Notes: a model not told the origin generated them from the sequence alone. 64,000 nucleotides of DNA from Massospora cicadina (GCA_022478985.1 JAKSZP010012181.1:1-64000), one strand, 5' to 3'; numbered from the stretch's first letter, positions 22,840 to 35,519 are shown. Numbers and translations are program-made.

Positions 22840-25800
22840 CCTCCCAACTGCTCCTGAGGTGCCGTGGGCACCTCAGTGTCAATAGGGACGTTAAAATCGC
22901 AGAAGCCAGGGCTCATACATCCCAAGCCAAAAAGCTGGCATTCCTGCAAAAACCTCTTGTAGACATCTTGGCCATCCAAGAAACCCACTGTCTACAAGGA
23001 GAAGAAGAATCCTGGTCAATCAGGGTCACACCATCACAATCAGCATGGACGTCTCACTGTGGGGTGATAGTCCAAAACAACAAAAAATTTAAAATTACAA
23101 ATTCATCATCACACTTGCACAGTCAAGTCCTGGTAGCAACAATCACATGCCAAGATGAAATAATTTCGTTAGCATGTATCTATGCACCTGCACTGCAACT
23201 GAGAGAAAAAAAATTTTGAAAAAATTTCTACTCTCACCCTCCCACCAGGCCTCATCATGTTAGGCGATTTCAACTGCTGGGATAACCCCAATACAGATCA
23301 ATGGCCTAATCCCAGGGGATACCCACCTGGACACATTGAATATCGCACAATGAAGGCATCTCTTGGCTTACAGGATGCTCTTCCCCCAATTCACAAATCC
23401 TTCCTCACATGACAAGACCCAACATACACGAGGGACTGCTCATATTGATGAGTCATATTGACCACATCCTCATCCCACAATCCCACCACTCAAGAATCTC
23501 CAAATTTACAACAAAAAAGATCAATTTTTCTGATCACCGATTAGTTACGGTGCAGTTAGCGCCAACCCAATCCCACACACAGGTGTCACCTTGGAGAAAG
23601 CTTCACCCAGAAAACATAAAATTTTCTGAGATATCTGACTGGGTTGAAAACAAGGCTACAAACCCAGAATTCACAGCCCCATTCACTTTGGATCCCATTG
23701 GAACATGGGAAAATTTCAAGAAAGATTTAATCAACAAAACCTGACATATTGCATCACGCAAGTACACCGCGGACACAGCCACAATCAAGCGTACCTTGGC
23801 AGAACTAGACCACCTGGAAATAAATACTCCAAGATCTGGCTATAGCCCTAATTGGGGACGCAAATGGGCAGAAATTTCAGCCTGACTTAACAATCTCATC
23901 TTCAAACACCAACACAGAATCGAAGTATTGAACAAAGGTAAGTTCATAAAGGAAGGCGAAACCTGTTTGACATACTTTTTCTGCCAATTCCACTCCTGTG
24001 GAAACCAGCCCACATGCACACAGGTCTGCAAGACCAACGGCACCGTGGCAACTGACCCTGAGGAGGTCAAGGCGGAAGTACATTACTATTACACTGAATT
24101 ATATTGTGATATGCCAACAGATCCACAAAAAATTAAAGAATTTATTCAAACTGCCAAAATACAAAGTACACCACAAATTTACAATTTACTATCCCTTATT
24201 ACACGGGAGGAGCTTTGGGAAACAATTCGCGGTGCACCACGTAGGAAAAGCCCAGGGCCTGATGGGATACCCTACGAATTTTAAAAAAATATTTTCAACA
24301 AATCGCCCCCCTCCTATAGGCGTCAATGAACCAGAGTTTGTTGGAAACACGCCTATTACCATGAGGCCATGAATCCTACGTTATAACCTTGTATAAAAAG
24401 GGTGACAAGTTGGACCTGGCCAACTGGCGCCCAATTGCACTCTCCAACACTGACACAAAAATTCTAACAAAAATTTTAGCAGCTAGATTAGGCGCAATTG
24501 CATCTGACGTCCTATCACCCAACCAGTTTGGGTTTATACCAGGGCGTTCAATATGGAAAAACATTCACCCTGTTGCAAATATTTGCCAACCCAAAGCAAC
24601 TAGTGCCCTGGTCTTCTTGGATCAGGAAAAGGCGTATGACCGTGTTAGCTGGCCATACCTAAAAGAATGCCTACATGCCTTCAAACTCCCACCAAGATTC
24701 ATAAAATGGGCGATGCTCCTAACAGAATCTGCAACCATGACTGTATGCGGCCCTGGATTCCTAACAAACAAAATTAAACCACACAGAGGGCTCAAACAAG
24801 GGGATCCCCTCAGCCCACTGCTATATTTTTTCAACTTTGACCCACTCCTCCGAGTAACTGACTCACGTCTCATGGGGATAGCTGCACAAGGACAATAAAC
24901 AGTCAAGATACTGGCCTTTGCAGATGACTGCGTAGCAGGTATAGCAAACAATGAAGATGCCCGACAGCTGGAACACACTCTAGAGGAATACTCCAAGGTG
25001 AGCAATGCATCGCTCAACAAAAGGAAGACAGAAATCATCCTCTTAGGCAAATACACAAACAATTGGGCCACTACATCAGAACCTCACACCAACACTGAAG
25101 AAAAAACCCAATTATTTTACCCTTTGCAACACCTCCCACCACCACTCCTGTCCGACACCTTGGAATCTGGCTAAAATCAGGGGGATATGCTAATGAGACA
25201 ATGGAAAGTAACCTGTTACAATGGGTATCCAAACGCTTAGCCTCCCTCAAGGGGAGAACCCCAGGACTAACAGGACGAGTTACAGTTGCTAACTCGCTCA
25301 TCCTCCCAATACTGTGGTACCAGGCCCATGCGATAGCCTTCTCACCTACCTTTATAACCTCAATTCGCGCGCTTATCCAGGGCTGGCTGTGGCCTGGCTC
25401 TCACCCTCCTATACGGATGGAAACACTATTTGGTCCACGCTCAAGCGGAGGCATGGGACTAATAGATTTTGAGAGCCATGCCAATCACATCCTAGGTACC
25501 TGGATAAAGGAAATACTTGCTTCAGACCTCCAGCAACAACATTGGTCCAGAGCAGCAAGGACTAACTTTGCACAGGCGCTCAAATTAACCAACCCACATA
25601 GTCCACCCAGACTACTTTCATACCTTGCCAAGCACCCTATTGCAACAGGTCCGCATGGAACCTCCCCTCATTTCAAACATATCCTCAGAACTATCCGCCG
25701 TATGGGATGGACCATAGAGAACATGAGTACTATACAGGGAAGGGGAAGACCCAGCCCCCAATTCAAATTAAGAAACCCAGAAAACCACCCAAGAGGGATA

Positions 25801-26470
25801 TGCTCGCAACAACCCCAAGCATAGCTAGGATAGAATACCTAGATATGCTGGACATTCCCTATGATTTAACCACACAGAAAGCAATGTGGAAAATGACACA
25901 CCACCCACTCCTACAGCCAAGGATAAGAGCAAACGCCTGGCGCTGTTTGAAAAGGACCTATAGGACGGCGGACCGCTTCAACTCCCTCCACAAAACATGT
26001 GCAGTATGTGGAGGGGAGGGATTCCTACATCACCGCCTATAAACATGCCCCCCAACCAAAGCTATATGGCAGGAAGTCGCACGCCTGCTCAAGATTCAAA
26101 ACGAACAGGAATTCTCTATATCAAAAAGTATCTTTGCGCTCCAGATCGAGTCACCAATCCCATCTACCCTCCGCTCCCTAATACCCATTGCAATGTGGAC
26201 AATACACACAATTGCATTAGATGCGTTCAAGGGCATGGTCCCAACCATTCATGGGATTATTAACAGATTCCATGTCCACTTACTAGAGCACTTCCAAGCC
26301 TGGCTCTATGGATATATGAGACCAAGACAAAAAGCACTCATAGAATCATGGTTCCCACTCTGGTTCCTCCACACAGACCCTTTCCTTCACACCTGCTCCA
26401 TAGCAGGGGAAACCCCTCAGAGTAGTGCACCAACCCCCCATACCTGGCAGTCCCGCTGGCAACAGGGGTA
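22840..26470 (+). pseudogene. LINE A2 ORF2 (endonuclease, RT, zinc finger)
   Basis: The endonuclease begins near 22860 and includes LVDILAIQETHC, LGDFNCW (near 23262) and NFSDHRLVTVQL, covering the main catalytic motifs. RT spans about 24200-25010: SPGPDGIPYEF, KKGDKLDLANWRPIAL, QFGFIPGRS, FLDQEKAYDRVSW, LKQGDPLSPLLY and FADDC. A C-terminal zinc finger near 25940-26040 follows WRCLKRTYRTADRFNSLHKT. The 24389-24898 and 25201-25824 frames are long and clean, so this copy is less decayed than A1, but stops (for example near 24897) remain. Confidence 0.86.
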
Positions 26471-26612
26471 ACTTGAGTTCCCTGGGGTGCCTAAGTTTAT
26501 ATTTGTTAGTTATTCTCTTAGTTTCACATATATTCGGTAATGTCTGTCCCCTGGTCAGCTTACCTCGGTTAAATATAACGTTTTTCCTGGAACTTTTTGA
26601 ATGCACTGTGTA

Positions 26613-27040
26613 TGAGTCCCCTGTGCACTGGCACCTTCTGAGGTGCGCTATTTTCATTGCTACTAGCGACTAGTTTACTTGTTGTGTGGCTGTGCATTCT
26701 GAATCACCTCTCAGGAAACTAGAGAGTTAACGACACTCTACTGACATTAGTTGACCAACCATTATACTATGTGTGTCAGAAAATTAGTTAAATGGATTCC
26801 TACAATGATTTAACAAGTTTTGGGATAAATTAGGACAATTTTGACGTAATGGCTTATTCAATAAATCTACTGTTATCAGATGATTGCTAGGTAGTTGCTC
26901 CCCAAATTGGGTCAAGCCAAATCCAAGTATTCATCCAAGTTTGGAAGTTAGGATTAAGTGGAGCCAATTAATGTCCTGAATTAGTATAAGGATCACCAGC
27001 GACTAATAGCTGATTTTAATCACTTAGTTTATTTATTACA
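26613..27040. other. Intervening DNA without a recognisable gene
   Basis: This stretch lies between the mariner terminus and the LTR-like X2 promoter region. I see no open frame, LINE end or repeat shared with the rest of the window. Confidence 0.4.
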
Positions 27041-27582
27041 TGTTAGGTGGAACCTGATAATTACGAGTTAAAGGTGGCCAAGGATGTTTCTGGTGCCTAA
27101 TTATTAATTGACTGTCACCCAAAACCAATACCCTGGAAATTCAACTGAGATAAGTCAAAACGTGATGTCAGCAAGATGCCAAGATATTCCAAGTTAAGCG
27201 AGCGACCAAAGAAGTTTCCAACGCATAATTACAAAGCAACTCAGAGATTGAATCCCAATTCAATATTTTTATATATAGTAATTTATCTACTCACCAGTGA
27301 CTCAAGGCCGAGGATGAGCCAAACCTAATAAATTTAGATATTGGGAAGGATGGGGCGAGAGGGTAAATACCAGGGAGGAGAGTAGCGCAGCAGAAGGCTG
27401 ATAGAGTGATTGGCTGGAAGAACCAGTGATGAGCCAATAGGTCAGCGGTGGGTGCAGTAACTCTTTTGTACATATAAATACCTGGCGCTTCCCTTCCAAT
27501 AAATATCTCCCTTGCCTATTCTCCTTTTTAATTTAGTTTATGTCTATTCTGGTTTTTTGGGGTTTAAGCTGGTGGATTTCCA
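27041..27582 (+). repeat. LTR-like promoter region of element X2
   Basis: The segment starts TGTTAGG and ends TTTCCA. It holds a TATA-like CATATAAATACC near 27470, an AATAAA at about 27498, and a downstream TGGCGCAGG that could be a primer-binding site. The X2 frame follows at once. No partner LTR was found, so this rests on architecture alone. Confidence 0.35.
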
Positions 27583-28021
27583 AATGGCGCAGGTAACACA
27601 CCAAGGGGTTATCCAGTGCTGCTGGCCCAACGCTAAGGCAAAATGGCAAGGGCTGACCAGTTTTCATAAAAGTTGGCCTGCTTCCAGAGGGTCCCACTAT
27701 TGCAGAAAAGCAAATTTCTGACAATGACTACATGACATAATTGAGGGGATAGACCGTAAGGATAAGGCTGGATGTCATAAGGCTAAAAAAAGCTTTAAGC
27801 CTCCCTGATTTAAAACATACCCTGGACTAACGCTGGGTAAAAAAGAAATATTCCCAGGTTAGTTCTGGAGATGTGCATGATGCTCTGCCTGGCATTACAG
27901 CCTGGGCGTTAAAACGCACCAATAAAACACTTTTCTCTCTCGTCGCAATCACTTTTGCAACTTATTCAATTCAAGTCTGATTCTAGTTCAATAATCTCAC
28001 AGAGGTTATTAGTCTGCACCC

Positions 28022-29450
28022 ATGTCAGGGAGCAGTTGGGCAAGTAAGGTAAGAGGAGCAGGTGGTAGGCCCATGACCTCAAACGTTTGAAAACGCCCCG
28101 GAGAAACTGGCAGGATAGAAAAAAAATAAAAAAACTGGTAGTCACTATTTCCCCAGAAGTCCTCACTTGGCAAGCATGATGAAACCAGTACATTAACACG
28201 CTGCACTCCCAACCACTCTCATTGGTGGAATATGGAGTCTAGGTGTTTCTGGACATCCAACAAACAGCTTTATGGGAAAAATTTTTTGGGGATGTACACA
28301 CTTTTTCCCGACCATGGTGTATGTTGCACCTCACTCCATGTCACGTGGTTGGCTGGACCTCAGTTTTGAAAACAAGGAGGCAGAAGACGAAGCTGCTATG
28401 GTGCGCATAGTGATTAACCTACCTGAAGGGCAAAAAGTTGTCAAAACCAAATGCACCAGATGGACAAAATCCAACCAAATTTTCCTCACATTTGACTTTT
28501 TGCCAACTACAGTCAAACGTGCCATTCTGGAGAAGCACCTGAAAGATGGTCACACTGTATATGGAGAAATACAATCTTTAGAGATGTAATGCTTTATGCT
28601 GATGCCACACCTGTGCACCGGCAAAGCCATTGCAGTTCTAACTCCAACTGAGGAGATTGTGAAGGACCTAACCCAGATCCTGCACTCCACATATATCGAA
28701 ATTGAAGGGCATACCACCCACCCTTTCCGGGTAACTGTAGACAGCGCGCCCCCAATCTGCACCCACTGTGACGCGTTTGGCCATAAGGCACATGCATGCC
28801 CCACCAAAGAGGGTATCACATTCCAAGAGCACCCCTCGGCAGCTATGGCCAGTGGAGAGGCGCACTACGAACCTTTTACCAGCACCAAAGAGGCTTTCCC
28901 GTGGGGAGCACAAGGCTGCTACCTACTAGTTTAGCCTATCTCCCCTTAAGAGCGGAAGAAGGCCAAACAGGCCCACAGGGCCGCGGCCAAGGAAGCAGCC
29001 AAAATCACCTCCGCCATCTCACACTCCCAACGCCAGGAGGACATTGAAACCTTCGCAGCAGAAGAAACTCAGGAAATCCCTCAACTAATTAGATTGGGAA
29101 GCCCATGCTGATTGGGCCACCCAATCTGAGGATCTGATGGGTGACTCAATCTCAACTGACCTTTGTAAGCCCCAGTTGAAACAAGCCATCAGTTAAAAAA
29201 AAAAAAAAGATATGGTGTCAACCTACCTGAAAAATTTTTTTTTGACCCAAATGTTGGTGCACCAAACTCATCCACACCACAAAAAATTCGTTCAACGTCG
29301 GGGAAACAAAAAGTGAAGGCAAAAGCCAATGTGAACCTTTCTGCTAAAATCAACAAAAGCACCGATAGTGTTGCTGCAAACACCCACGCTGCTGTGAAGG
29401 CCTATGGGGATCTAGAGGAGGCTAGTGGGCCTGGGTGCCCACTCCCTCAC
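28022..29450 (+). pseudogene. LINE A3 ORF1
   Basis: The start at 28022 (MSGSSWA) matches A1 and A4. The RRM-like part is at 28272-28589 (RGWLDLSFENKEAEDEAAMV; TTVKRAILEKHLKDG). The frame then stops and resumes at 28596 with MPHLCTGKAIAVLTPTEE. The CCHC knuckle CTHCDAFGHKAHAC lies near 28765-28805. The Lys/Ala-rich tail continues in other frames. At least three disabling changes are visible. Confidence 0.78.
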
Positions 29451-32400
29451 ACCTAAGGTGCGATGGGGGAAACCTACACTTTAAGGACGTTGAATATCAC
29501 CAGACTCAAGGCCTCACCATCCTGGGCTAAGAAACTGAGTTTTAACAAAAAAATTTACCCGTGGACATCCTGGCCATCCAGAAGTCCCACTGTCCGTGAG
29601 GTTCTAAGGATGCTTGGAAAACCATGCTCCTCCCTTCCCTATCCTTTTGGTCAGAGCACTGTGGGGTGCTAGTTCAGAAAAACAATTTTTTTTTTTAAAT
29701 TTTTATTGTTGGAATCCTTCCTCAATGGCTGAGTCCTCATTGTCACTTTCTAGTGGGCTGACGTGGTGCACGCTGTCATCAACATCTATGCCCCAACCTG
29801 TGCATGAGAGCATCGGGAATTTTTCTTGTCGGTCAAATCCCTCCTGCTACCCCCAGACCCTTTCATAATCAGCAACATGAACTGTTGGCTAAACTCACCC
29901 ACGGACCGTTGGCCTTCCTCTTCCCATGTCCCCCAGAGTCATGTAGAACTTAGCGTTATAGAGGCCACCTTTGGGTTAATAGATAAGCTGCCACAGCATG
30001 CTCTGCTACTAGAAAACATGATGCACCCCCATGTCCACAATGGCCAACTAAGGTCTATGACCCGCCTCAACCTTATCCTCACGCCAGCAAAATTTTAATC
30101 TCACATTTCCCACTTCCAAACAACAAAAATCGAATTCTCTGACCACCAGCTGGTCTCAATAACTTACCACTTACCTGTCACAGTGGCCAAGGCCCCACAT
30201 TGGTGAAAACTCCGCCCTCCCAAACTAGCGTTGCCAGGATTTTCCACTTGGGTGGAATCAGCAACTTTGGCAAAATCGTTTGTTACACTGTTTTGCGTGG
30301 ACCCAATTTCCACATGGTCAGCCTTCAAAAAGGATACCATCCGCCACTCTCGCCACCTCTTCTCCCAACGCTCACGAGCTACATTGGACGTTATTTCACG
30401 GGCTCTGGCAGAGATGGCACGCCTGGAATCCAACATCCCAGCCACAGGCTACAGCCCTGCATGGGGCTAGAGTGGGTGGAAGCAGCTGCCCAACTCAACG
30501 CGCTCAAAAGGCAACACAAACATTGGGTTTGTGTTCAGTACAGGGCCAAACACATTACAGAGGGCAACAAGTGCACCGCATAATTTTTCAAAAATTCTTT
30601 GCACCACGTCAGAGTGTGGCCTGCACACAGGAATGACAATCGGATGATTCCATTGCAATTACGCCAGCTGAAGTGGCAATCAAAATATAAAAGTATTACT
30701 CCAAGTTATACTGATCCAATCCAATTTGCTGGCCAAAGTGGTGAAATTTCTCGACTGCACCCACATCCACAGTGTTTCCCAATACCCAGAATTAATGAAT
30801 TTGATTACTCCGAATGAACTCTGGACAGCCATCTGCGGTGCACCAAATCAGAAATGCCCAGGCCCAGATGGCATTCCATATGGATTCTATAAAAGTACTT
30901 CAAATATATATCCCACTGCTGCTTGCCTCCCTTAACCAGAGCCTTCTGGAAACACGCCTTCTACCAGGAGGACAAGAGGCCTTCACTGTAACAATCTTTA
31001 AGAAAGGGGACAAGCTAGACCTAGCCAACGGGCGCCCCATTTCTTTAACTAACACGGATACAAGAATTCTAACTAAAATCATGGCCAACCGTTTAGGGAT
31101 TGTAGCATCTGCCACCATCTCCACAGAACAATTCAGTTTCATATCTAGAAGACCGATTTGGGACAACGTGAACTCTGTGGCTAACGCATTCCAGTCCACA
31201 GCCTCTGGGGCATTTGTATTTTTGGACCAACAAAAGGCCTATGATAGAGTAAACTGGAAATACCTCTGGCCTGCCTCCATCAATTCCGCCTACCCCCTCG
31301 CTTCATCAACTGGGTAATGCTGCTCATGTAATCTGCAACAATGGCAGTGCGTGGCCCTGGCTTCCTAACGGAAGTAGTCCGCCCTCAAAGGGGCTTATGA
31401 CAAGGGGACCCCCTTAGCCCACTCTTATACAACTTCAGCCTTGACCCACTACTTCAAAATGTGAATGCCCACCTCACTGGGGTCCATGTGCCAGGCCAAA
31501 CCCCAGTCAAGATGATGGCGTTCGCAGATGACTGTGTGGCTGGGGTGTTCAATAAAAAAAGGTGCACGCGCGCTTGAAGCTATCATCCAGGAGTATTCCC
31601 GGGTAAGTAACGCGGCACTGAACGCTTCTAAATCTGAAATCATCCTCCTTGGTCGGTCTCAAAACTGCTGGGCCCCAGCGACCAGTGCCCAGTCTGGCCC
31701 ATCTGCTCACACACATGCTCGCCCTCCATGTTCACCCCACACACGCCCCACTAGTGCTCCCCTTCGTGCCACGCCCTACCATAGGGCCTTTCCGCCACCT
31801 GGGCGTGTGGGTGGAGGCAGGCGGGTATGCCTCAGCAGTAATGGAGAGTCGCATTCTAGACAACGTGACGAAGCGCATCACCTCCCTTTGAGCCCACCCT
31901 ACCTCCCTTACTGGCATGATTGTTTTAGCCAACTCCATGCTCCTCTCCAAAGTCTGGTTTGGAGCCCATGCCATCGCCTTCTCCCCAGGATTTTTAAAAT
32001 CCATGTATGCCCTCCTGCAAGGATGGCTTTGGTCAGGCCGCCCACCACCAGTACGGCTAGAGGTCATGTTTGGCCCTCATCATCATGGTGGCATGGGTCT
32101 GCTCAACTTCAGAGCCCATGCTGCCAAGATCCTGGGCACCTGGATCGCGGCTGTCACTGCCCTACGCTCTCCTCCCAACACTGGTCCCGCATGGCCCGCT
32201 CTGACTTCTCCCACGCCTTGGGCCATAACAATACATCAAAACCTCACTCCTTGATGAAATACCTGGCTTCCCACCCATCGGCCACAGGCCCACACAGCAC
32301 CAAAACCCACTACAAACGAATCCTCCTCTCCATGCGGAGCGCAGAGTGGAGAATATGTATTAGTGGACACACAGCCCAGAGAGGCTGCCCCTCTCCTCAG

Positions 32401-33150
32401 TTCACACAAGAGGTATGGGGGCTACCAATTCAAGATGGCGTGATCCCCACACGGCCCCATGTCCTATCCAGGGTGGACTACCTGGACATGATGGACATCC
32501 CATACTCCATTGAGACCCAAAAGACTATCTGGAAATACGCACACCACCCTCTGTTGCAGCCTCAAATCCGCTCCCATGTGTGCGCTGCCTGAGGCGAGTG
32601 TACCATACAGCTAAGCGCTCTAACGCTTTACACTCATCCTGCGTCATGTTTGGCCACTATGGAACGCTGTTCCACCGCATGGAGAAGTGTCCTACCTCTA
32701 AAGTGATACGGCGCGAAGCTCAAAGTCTACTTAGCCAGGATCAAACACATCCCTTCAGTCTGTCAAGAGATATGTTTGCTATATCCATGGTATCCCCCTT
32801 CCACCCTCCCTCCAAGCTCTGGTGGTCGCAATCGCCATGTGGACTATCCAAACGATTGTCTCGGATGCCATCGCAGGCTCCACCCCCACCCTCCCAGAAG
32901 CTATCCACAGATTCCGGTCCCATTTGGTGGACCACTTCCGGGCGTGGATATTTGGGTACCTCCCACCACATCGCCGTCAGCTGTTCTCCCCTGGTTCCCA
33001 GTTTGGTTCATCAAATAAGACTCTTTCCTCCACACGTGTTCAATAGTGGCTATGGCCCCTTCACACGTCCCCTCCCCCTCCCCATAGTGGCGTTCCCACT
33101 GGCAACAAGAGATAGCATCGCTTCTCTGGGGTGCCTTCCATGTTACTAAG
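29450..33150 (+). pseudogene. LINE A3 ORF2
   Basis: Endonuclease pieces lie at 29463-30200. RT blocks occur at 30814-31550: CPGPDGIPYGFY, KKGDKLDLANGRPISL (Trp of NWRP replaced by Gly), FLDQQKAYDRVNW, and FADDC near 31525. A 354-codon frame (31528-32592) covers most of the connection region in an alternate frame, showing shifts relative to A4. The zinc-finger region near 32590-32710 reads CVMFGHYGTLFHRMEKC, losing the second Cys (Phe in its place). Confidence 0.8.
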
Positions 33151-33955
33151 TTTTGTTTCTTTTGGGTAAAATTCAGAAGTGTCCATCCCTGGTCAGCCTT
33201 CCTCGCAATAAATTCAAATAAAACGCACCAACTAAGTTCATAACTTGGACGGTTTGTTACAATAACTGGAGAAACGGGGATAAGAAACCCATTCAATTTA
33301 TTAAATTGCTAAGTTGGGATGAGTCGATTTGCAATCTATGAATCAAGTTTAGACAATCTCAAGTTACAGGACCCTGGCCAATGGTAGTGTGATTATATTG
33401 GTTCTTAGGCTTAGCACCACTTCCACCAATTGACAGCTCTCCTCAAGTGCTTAATTATATTTCTGAAAGACCAACAAATCTCGTTGGTCGTCTGGCTTAT
33501 TAAAGACCCCATTCATTTTAGTATTGTATGTGCACGTGTTTAGCTTTGTTTCAACCTCTACCAGGTCCAATTTAGTCAAGTGTGTGTCCTTATTTCATGG
33601 GGCTTTCTGTGCACCGTCCTTCTGGGTGGTGCTTTGTTTTCCTTATATTCAGCAGAAAGTTCCGTAGCAGGGGGGTGGGCCCTCACCCCCTTCCATTATA
33701 GTAACTGGAGTGTTACAGACACGCTCTTGACAAAGTTGGGCAAAATTTAAACATTGATGAGTTGATTGTTGCCAATATTTTCCATCTTACTAAAGTCATT
33801 ATTTGAGGAGGGACGGCACCACTATGGTTAGGTGGCAAGTATCTCTGGCACATTTCTTACACTTTCATAAGTAGATCAATATGCTATAGTTACCAGATGA
33901 GGAACTATCTCCAAACAGTTCATTTTACTAATCATATTTAGCTTGACAATGACAT

Positions 33956-33984
33956 GCTTTTATGAAACCATCTAGTACTAAAAA
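33956..33984 (+). mobile_element. Micro-insertion of a LINE-B 3' tail
   Basis: A 29-bp insert contains ACCATCTAGTACTAAAAA, identical to the last bases of LINE-B. It is flanked by the exact 8-bp duplication AATGACAT (33948-33955 and 33985-33992). It looks like target-primed reverse transcription that stopped after about 20 bases, with a few extra bases at its 5' side. Confidence 0.65.
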
Positions 33985-35040
33985 AATGACATTTAGTTTA
34001 TTATAACTTAGATAGATGATCTGTAATAATCTCCTCTCATTTCTACCATTTAAGTTCCATGCCTTCAGTTTTCTATTTTTGCCATATTTATCTAATTCTT
34101 TGTTATGTTGACAAATTTTATTAGCATTTTATCCAAAGATTCTACTAACATCGTGACTTGATATTGAAATTTATCATTTCTTAACCATGTTTGGTCATTA
34201 AAACTTCCATATAATCAAAACCCTTCATTAATTTTTCTTCTTGCTTAATAGATATGTATTATAAAATCTGTGTTTCAAGTCCTTTCAAGTTGGCCCAAGC
34301 CCCCTCAATTCAGCATGACTGAAATTTCAGATTAAAATATAAGTTGAAAGTTCATGACACTTTCTTTAAGCTCTGATTTTCTTAATAAGGTAATGCATTA
34401 GATACTTGACTTCAGAGTCAGTGGAGCAGCGCCACTTTCATAAGGAATAAATTGGAAATATCACCTTCTGCTTTCTGATGATGCAAGTCCATATGATATC
34501 TCCATTGAGAGGTGTATCAAATTTGATCCAACGATTCTTTAGTGATGTTGCTTAGTTTTGTAGTTAATTCAGCGACTAATTGAGTTTGGTCATTTAAATT
34601 GTAGCACTTTTGTGAGGTTGATTCAAGACTACTGAGATTCTAATAAAAGATAGCATTAACTAATTTATCAAATTAAACAAAAATGATTCCTTTTTCAAGT
34701 ATACAAAACCAAAAGTGGTAATTGTTGTCTGATGTCTGGCTTGTGTGAGTCTTACGTTATGAGTAGTTAGCAGTACATAATTAACAAGAAATTCCTCCAG
34801 GTGTTCTGCATATTGCAAGAACCCTACTAAAGTGGAAGGAGACAGGGTAAGCAGGTGCTTGAATATGTTTTTTCTTTCAACCTGATTTTTAGGTGGGAAA
34901 TATTACGCTTGACCTGTAAATAATGTCAGTGTGTAGCAAATTGAAACTTTTGAACTGTTCACTCAAATCCTCTATATTTTCCTAAATTCTTTCCATGAAT
35001 TTTACATATATGATGACAGCGGTTTCTTTTACCCCAATGT

Positions 35041-35518
35041 TGAGAAGTTGATATGGCTGGATGATATGCTACCCATATTGGCGGATCAGAGGGGGATCAA
35101 GACGAGTCTTGAGATTTACAAAAAAGGGATACACAAATTATAATCGAGCAGAATGAGGACATTTGGCGAATGGAGAGGATTTATGCTGAGATTCGATACA
35201 AATGAGAGCAATTTGAAAAAGGAAGAAGAATAGAAGATTACCAAGCTGAGGATGCATCCAGCTGGGAAACCAAGGTATAAAGAGTCTAATGGAAGATTAA
35301 AGGGGAGGTCATTTATGAGGAAGAGAAAGAACGCAGAAAAGTCTACAAGTTATATTAAAAAGAAAAGGTAGAAATAAGGGGCAATAGCCCCATATATATT
35401 TTATCAAGTTTTATTAAGAAGTTGGTGATCCTCATATCATCCAATTTGGTTGCTCAGTGGCTAATACCCTGTGAAAATCCAACTCAGCAGAATTGAACCC
35501 AGACGCTGAGAATCAACA
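35041..35518 (+). repeat. Gy2 5' LTR
   Basis: Bounded by TGAGAAGTTGATATGG and AGAATCAACA. It matches 41904-42380 over its full length and contains a TATATATTTTATC stretch near 35391 as a likely promoter or polyadenylation region. Confidence 0.9.
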
Positions 35519-35519
35519 G

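Larger units (their letters stand above)
21359..26574 (+). mobile_element. LINE A2: full-length LINE inside the mariner terminus
   Basis: It is flanked by a 23-bp duplication of mariner terminal sequence (21336-21358 and 26575-26597; two mismatches). It starts with pyrimidines and CAATCACTTTA and ends GTCTGTCCCCTGGTCAGC, TTACCTCGG, TTAAAT. Protein sequence differs clearly from A1/A3/A4, so this is a separate subfamily. Its 5' UTR shares a block with LINE-G. Confidence 0.88.
20818..26610. mobile_element. Fold-back mariner-type element split by LINE A2
   Basis: The outer ends are inverted copies: CACAGTGCATTCAGAAAGTT at 20818 and its complement ending at 26610. Each is flanked by TA, the mariner/Tc1 target duplication. 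Before LINE A2 inserted, the element was about 0.56 kb. The left 246 bp are an inverted copy of the transposase 3' end, 3' UTR and right terminus, so both ends derive from the same mariner end. It cannot encode a full transposase and would need one in trans. Confidence 0.82.
27923..33219 (+). mobile_element. LINE A3: full-length LINE
   Basis: It is flanked by the exact duplication AAAACGCACCAA (27911-27922 and 33220-33231). It starts ACTTTTCTCTCTCGTCGC followed by AATCACTTTTGCAA and ends GTCCATCCCTGGTCAGCC then an AATAAAT tail. At 5.3 kb it is collinear with A1 and A4. Confidence 0.88.
27585..33300 (+). pseudogene. X2: unidentified gag-like remnant, split by LINE A3
   Basis: Starting at MAQVTHQGVIQ just after the LTR-like region, the sequence reads in pieces through LHDIIEGIDRKDKAG and LPDLKHTLD, WVKKKYSQVSSGDVHDAL to ALKRTN. 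LINE A3 then intervenes, and the alignment with X1 appears to resume at 33231. X1 and X2 differ at many positions but keep the same order, so both descend from a coding sequence. The family is not recognised and the downstream extent is uncertain. Confidence 0.42.

Noticed and set aside
31528..32592. 354-codon open frame as a separate gene
   Set aside because: It lies across LINE A3 ORF2 partly in an alternate frame; A4 shows the true reading frame, so the length reflects frameshifts in GC-rich LINE sequence.
33632..33662. GC-rich hairpin (GGGGGTG and CACCCCC arms)
   Set aside because: A single short stem with no repeat partner or gene context; no function can be assigned.
33700..34700. Minus-strand text that at first suggested a decayed MULE-type transposase (GAWANLKGLE block)
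   Set aside because: No catalytic motif or terminal inverted repeats were found, and the primer-binding site at 42512 makes a Ty3 gag remnant the better explanation.
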